The notes below the pieces were generated by a model, which searched no databases, was not told the DNA's origin, and worked only from the letters and a program-made list of their open reading frames with translations. A program made the position numbers and the translations under genes. A stretch of DNA of 35,022 nucleotides from CAZMCH01 sp964564735 (GTDB lineage: Bacteria; Poribacteria; DTPJ01). Numbering within the stretch: position 1 is the first letter of the stretch; each line of letters opens with the position of its first letter. The DNA lies in NCBI GenBank assembly GCA_964564735.1, contig CAZMCH010000041.1, positions 1-35,022 on the forward strand. The letters run 5' to 3'. This document shows, in pieces, positions 31,563 through 35,022 of the stretch.

Positions 31563-32570
31563 ATGTCAAAAAAAGTTAATATCGCGGTAATAGGATGTGG
31601 TGGAATGGGTTCTACACATGCTCGCAGATTATCAAGTATGGAAAATGTCAATCTGAGCTACCTTGTTGATGCTAACGAGGAATCAGCACTAAAACTCCAG
31701 CGTGAAACTGGGGCAAAATCAATCGCTACGGATTACAAAAAAATATTAGATGATACAAAACTTGATGCTGTAATTATATGCACACACCATCATTTACACG
31801 CACCAATGAGTATAGCCGCTGCAGAAGCAGGAAAGCATATTTTTTGCGAAAAGCCCCTTGCATTGACAATGGATGATTGTTTAGGTATTGCAGAAGCTGT
31901 TGAAAAAGCAGGGGTTAAGTTCATGATGGGATTTCAGGCTCGTTTTTCGCCATTTGTCCTAAAATTAAAGGAAGTTGTCCCTAATCCCTGGGTTACAATT
32001 GCACAATTGATTGATCCAAAGTGGGATGAAAGTATATGGGCTAATGATCCAATCGAGGGCGGTGGTAATGTTCTAAGTCAGGGATGTCATTGTTTTGATG
32101 CAACTACCTTCCTAAATAACTCAGAACCAGTATCTATTTATGCAGAGGGTGGAAACTATCATCATAAATCATTACCAATAATTGATACTGTGGCTTGCTC
32201 TATAAGATTCGCCAACGACTCTATTGCTAATGTCACTATCGGAGATTTTGGTAATCCTGCTTTGATGGGAAAATCCGCTTATCAAGTATTTGCTGGGAAT
32301 ATTACAGCCACTTTATTCAATTATTATAGTGATCCTGAAGTTCGCCTATGGGGAGCAGAACCGTCAATTACTAAAACTTGTGATATTCCGGGGTGTAGTG
32401 ATACTTATATTGCTCATGGATATACGCAACAGATAAATGCCCTTATTGATTGGATCAGCAAAGATATTGAGCCGACAAATGCTGCAAAAGTCAGGGACGG
32501 TGTACGTGCAACAGAATTAGCTCTCAAAGCTTTTGAATCTATAAGAACCCATCAACCACAATCGTTATAA
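31563..32570 (+). CDS. Gfo/Idh/MocA-family NAD(P)-dependent oxidoreductase
   Basis: The 335-residue protein starts with a Rossmann nucleotide site (VIGCGGMGSTHARRL, 9-23) and carries the family motif EKP (96-98) and later HCFDATTFL. Members oxidise or reduce sugars, inositols or related polyols with NAD(P). The substrate here cannot be told from sequence, though the HCFD motif with DIPGCSD resembles inositol/hexose-type members. AAGGAG lies before ATG 31563. It separates dprA from topA, which in many bacteria are adjacent. Confidence 0.9.
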   Translation: MSKKVNIAVIGCGGMGSTHARRLSSMENVNLSYLVDANEESALKLQRETGAKSIATDYKKILDDTKLDAVIICTHHHLHAPMSIAAAEAGKHIFCEKPLALTMDDCLGIAEAVEKAGVKFMMGFQARFSPFVLKLKEVVPNPWVTIAQLIDPKWDESIWANDPIEGGGNVLSQGCHCFDATTFLNNSEPVSIYAEGGNYHHKSLPIIDTVACSIRFANDSIANVTIGDFGNPALMGKSAYQVFAGNITATLFNYYSDPEVRLWGAEPSITKTCDIPGCSDTYIAHGYTQQINALIDWISKDIEPTNAAKVRDGVRATELALKAFESIRTHQPQSL

Positions 32571-32605
32571 TTATTATATGTTTTGGACAATTGGAGATCG
32601 AAATA

Positions 32606-34846
32606 ATGTCAAAATCACTTGTTGTTGTAGAATCGCCAGCTAAAGTGAAAACTATCAGCAAATTTCTTGGTAAAGATTATACAGTTAAAGCATCTATGGG
32701 GCATATTAGAGACCTTCCCGAAGATGAGCTTTCCGTTGATATAGAAAATGGTTTCAAACCTAAATATGCTATAATAAAAGGAAAAAGCAAGATCGTCAAT
32801 CAAATAAAAGAATCCGCACAAAGCGTGGATAATGTGCTTATTGCAACCGACCCTGACAGAGAAGGTGAAGCTATTTGCTGGCATTTAGCTCATGAATTAA
32901 AATCAACTAAAAAGCCTATCAGTCGAATAACTTTTAATGAAATCACTAAAACCGCAGTCCAAAACGCCATTGAACATCAGGGAAAGATCGATCAAGACCT
33001 TGTTGATGCCCAACAGGCTCGAAGAATCCTTGATAGGTTAGTTGGTTACCAGATCAGCCCTATTCTAGGTAAAACTATTAAGTGGGGCTTAAGTGCAGGA
33101 AGAGTTCAATCTGTTGCTGTTAAGATTATTTGTGACCGTGAAGACGAAATACAAGCCTTTATCTCCGAAGAATATTGGACAATTGACGCATCTTTAAAGG
33201 GTGAAAAAACTAATCCTTTCGAGGCAAGATTATTTCAAATTGGTAAAGATAAAGCCCAAATAGATAATGAAAATCAAGCAAAATCCATATTAGGGGATTT
33301 AAATGGCAAGGAATTTATCGTTAACAAAATTGAACGCAAAGAGCGCAAGAAAAATCCTGTTCCACCTTTCATAACAAGCAAACTCCAGCAGGAAGCATCT
33401 CGAAAACTAAGATTTCCTGTTAAAAAAACTATGAGTGTTGCTCAAGACTTATATGAAGGTGTGGAGTTGGGTGATGAAGGAGCTGTTGGTTTGATAACAT
33501 ACATGCGAACAGACTCAACCCGTGTATCAGAAGAGGCTATAAACTCCGTCAGAGATTATATAGACAAAAATTATGGTAAAGACTTCCTACCAGATAAAGC
33601 TGTCCATTATGCAAGCAAAAAAGGCGCTCAAGATGCCCATGAGGCTATAAGACCAACAGCAGTAGAAAGGACTCCAGCAAGCCTCAAAGATTATCTCTCA
33701 AAAGATCAATATGCCCTTTATGACCTTATCTGGAAGCGATTTATAGCAAGTCAGATGAAACCCGCAATATTTGACGTAACAACAGTTGATATAAAGGCAG
33801 GAAATTATCTCTTTCGTGCAAATGGCTCTATCATCAAGTTTGCAGGATTTATGTCTGTATATATGGAAGGTATTGATGATGAAGCAGATGAGGATAAGGA
33901 AGCCATACTTCCTGAACTTATAGAAGGACAGATATTGAAATGCCTTAATCTTATTCCTGAACAGCATTTTACGCAACCACCACCAAGATATACAGAAGCA
34001 ACACTTGTTAAGGTTTTGGAAGAAAAGGGTATTGGTCGCCCAAGCACCTATGCTACTATCATATCGACAATACAAGACAGAGAGTATGTTACCAAAGATC
34101 AAGGTAGATTCATTCCAACAGAAATGGGAAGGTTGGTTAATAGTGCCTTGCTCAAGAGTTTTCCTGAAATATTGGATGTTGAATTTACTGCAAAGATGGA
34201 AACAGAACTAGATGATATTGAAGATGGCAAAATTGGATGGGTTAAAGTGCTAGATGACTTTTACAAGCCATTCAGTAAATCTCTTGAAAAAGCCCCAGAA
34301 GCAATTAAGTCTGTTAAGAAAGACATGGAAGAGGTTACTGACGAAATTTGTGAGCTTTGCGGTAAAAATATGGTTATCAAATGGGGACGATTTGGAAGAT
34401 TTTACGCATGTTCGGGCTATCCTGAATGTAAAAACACTAAACAACTGAATCACAAAGAAACAACACCTGTCGAACCTGAAATGACCGATGAAAAATGCGA
34501 AGTATGCGGAAGCCCAATGGTTATAAAAGTTAGCAGGTATGGTTCAAAATTCCTTTCATGCAGTCAATATCCAAAATGCAAGGCAACCAAGCCTATCAGT
34601 CTCGGTGTAAAATGCCCCAAGTCTGATTGTGATGGGTTCATTGTTGAAAGACGAAGTAAAAAAGGAAAAGTCTTTTATGGTTGTAGCAAATATCCCGAAT
34701 GCGATTATGTCTCATGGGATAAGCCAGTGCCAGAAAAATGCCCCAAATGTAATGCCCCATTCCTTGTCGAAAAATCATCAAAAGCAAAAGGCGTTTATCT
34801 TAAATGCGCTAATGAAGAATGCGATTATACTGGAAATATAGAATAG
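32606..34846 (+). CDS. topA: DNA topoisomerase I (TopA)
   Basis: I choose ATG 32606 because GGAG (32593-32596) is nine bases upstream; a longer frame would start at TTG 32591, next to that site. The 746-residue type IA enzyme has the Toprim domain (VVVESPAKVKTI; DPDREGEAICWH), the catalytic tyrosine Y299 in LITYMRTDSTR, and a C-terminal tail of four CxxC-type zinc ribbons (CELCG, CEVCG, CPKSDC, CPKCN). It relaxes negative supercoils. A palindromic repeat begins directly after its stop and may end its transcript. Confidence 0.97.
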   Translation: MSKSLVVVESPAKVKTISKFLGKDYTVKASMGHIRDLPEDELSVDIENGFKPKYAIIKGKSKIVNQIKESAQSVDNVLIATDPDREGEAICWHLAHELKSTKKPISRITFNEITKTAVQNAIEHQGKIDQDLVDAQQARRILDRLVGYQISPILGKTIKWGLSAGRVQSVAVKIICDREDEIQAFISEEYWTIDASLKGEKTNPFEARLFQIGKDKAQIDNENQAKSILGDLNGKEFIVNKIERKERKKNPVPPFITSKLQQEASRKLRFPVKKTMSVAQDLYEGVELGDEGAVGLITYMRTDSTRVSEEAINSVRDYIDKNYGKDFLPDKAVHYASKKGAQDAHEAIRPTAVERTPASLKDYLSKDQYALYDLIWKRFIASQMKPAIFDVTTVDIKAGNYLFRANGSIIKFAGFMSVYMEGIDDEADEDKEAILPELIEGQILKCLNLIPEQHFTQPPPRYTEATLVKVLEEKGIGRPSTYATIISTIQDREYVTKDQGRFIPTEMGRLVNSALLKSFPEILDVEFTAKMETELDDIEDGKIGWVKVLDDFYKPFSKSLEKAPEAIKSVKKDMEEVTDEICELCGKNMVIKWGRFGRFYACSGYPECKNTKQLNHKETTPVEPEMTDEKCEVCGSPMVIKVSRYGSKFLSCSQYPKCKATKPISLGVKCPKSDCDGFIVERRSKKGKVFYGCSKYPECDYVSWDKPVPEKCPKCNAPFLVEKSSKAKGVYLKCANEECDYTGNIE

Positions 34847-35022
34847 TGGTCAACCAAATTAATTATTAGCCTTAACCCTTATTCCGACCTTCTCCATTTC
34901 AAATGGAGAAGGGATTATTCCTCTCCCATCTGGGAGAGGCAAGGTGAGGGGGATAAGTGAAAAAACTAATCTGGTTGACCAATAGTGATTGACCAGATTA
35001 ATTATTTATTATAACCCTCATC
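34847..35022. repeat. Compound palindromic repeat after topA, with a second partial copy
   Basis: TGGTCAACCAAATTA (34847-34861) and TAATCTGGTTGACCA (34967-34981) are inverted arms matching at 14 of 15 bases. Inside are two perfect hairpins: CCTTCTCCATTT/AAATGGAGAAGG (34888-34912) and CCTCTCCCA/TGGGAGAGG (34920-34939). After the right arm, GACCAGATTAATTATT (34991 on) repeats the start of the element and runs off the window, so a second copy or tandem array follows. No ORF lies inside. It is MITE-like and may double as a transcription stop. Confidence 0.7.

Overview
The window is about 35 kb of AT-rich bacterial DNA with no rRNA, insertion sequence, CRISPR array or prophage. The cell is Gram-negative: it has a TolC/RND/HlyD tripartite pump, a Tat signal and several lipobox lipoproteins. 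It probably lives in low oxygen. The evidence is a 2-hydroxyacyl-CoA dehydratase activase-like protein, a CoA-transferase, a CoA-disulfide-reductase/rhodanese fusion, and a ferredoxin:thioredoxin reductase (FTR) with a rubredoxin tail. It makes isoprenoids by the MEP pathway (ispD, ispF). I cannot name a phylum; an uncultured, metagenome-type lineage fits.

Layout: every gene from 1 to about 20.3 kb is on the minus strand, and every gene from about 20.5 kb onward is on the plus strand. Read from its far (minus-strand 5') end, the left arm holds: a TetR-controlled efflux operon (tetR, tolC, hlyD, RND; 20301 down to 13401) with two palindromic operators at its promoter; a run of CoA-transferase/GNAT fusion, XdhC, thioredoxin-like lipoprotein, DUF2156 and aldo/keto reductase (12966 to 7750); a CoA-disulfide-reductase/rhodanese fusion followed at once by an Rpn-type nuclease gene; a lone HicB-like gene; a two-gene giant activase (split 1038 + 434 aa); and the start of a DedA-type membrane protein cut by the window edge.

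The switch region holds the tetR promoter, a 33-codon small ORF with a strong Shine-Dalgarno (SD) sequence, and tRNA-Val and tRNA-Asp behind a near-consensus promoter. The right arm carries a Tat-type DUF362 protein, a second Rpn-type gene, a glutaredoxin + FTR-rubredoxin pair, then ispD, a C39-like lipoprotein, vapBC, ispF, mntA-hepT, cysS, a second MNT-HEPN pair, a lipoprotein, dprA, a Gfo/Idh/MocA oxidoreductase and topA. Three toxin-antitoxin-like pairs are therefore slotted between housekeeping genes.

The strongest unusual signal is in the two Rpn-type paralogues (5022-5894 minus, 22376-23248 plus). Both have a weak ribosome site at the full-length start but a perfect AGGAGG, nine bases before an in-frame ATG, at exactly codon 200. 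That predicts a separately translated 91-residue C-terminal protein from each gene, resembling the intragenic antitoxins reported for E. coli Rpn nucleases. The repeat-rich stretch just after this ATG (a 12-bp unit) differs between the copies. Three different short palindromic repeat elements lie between genes.
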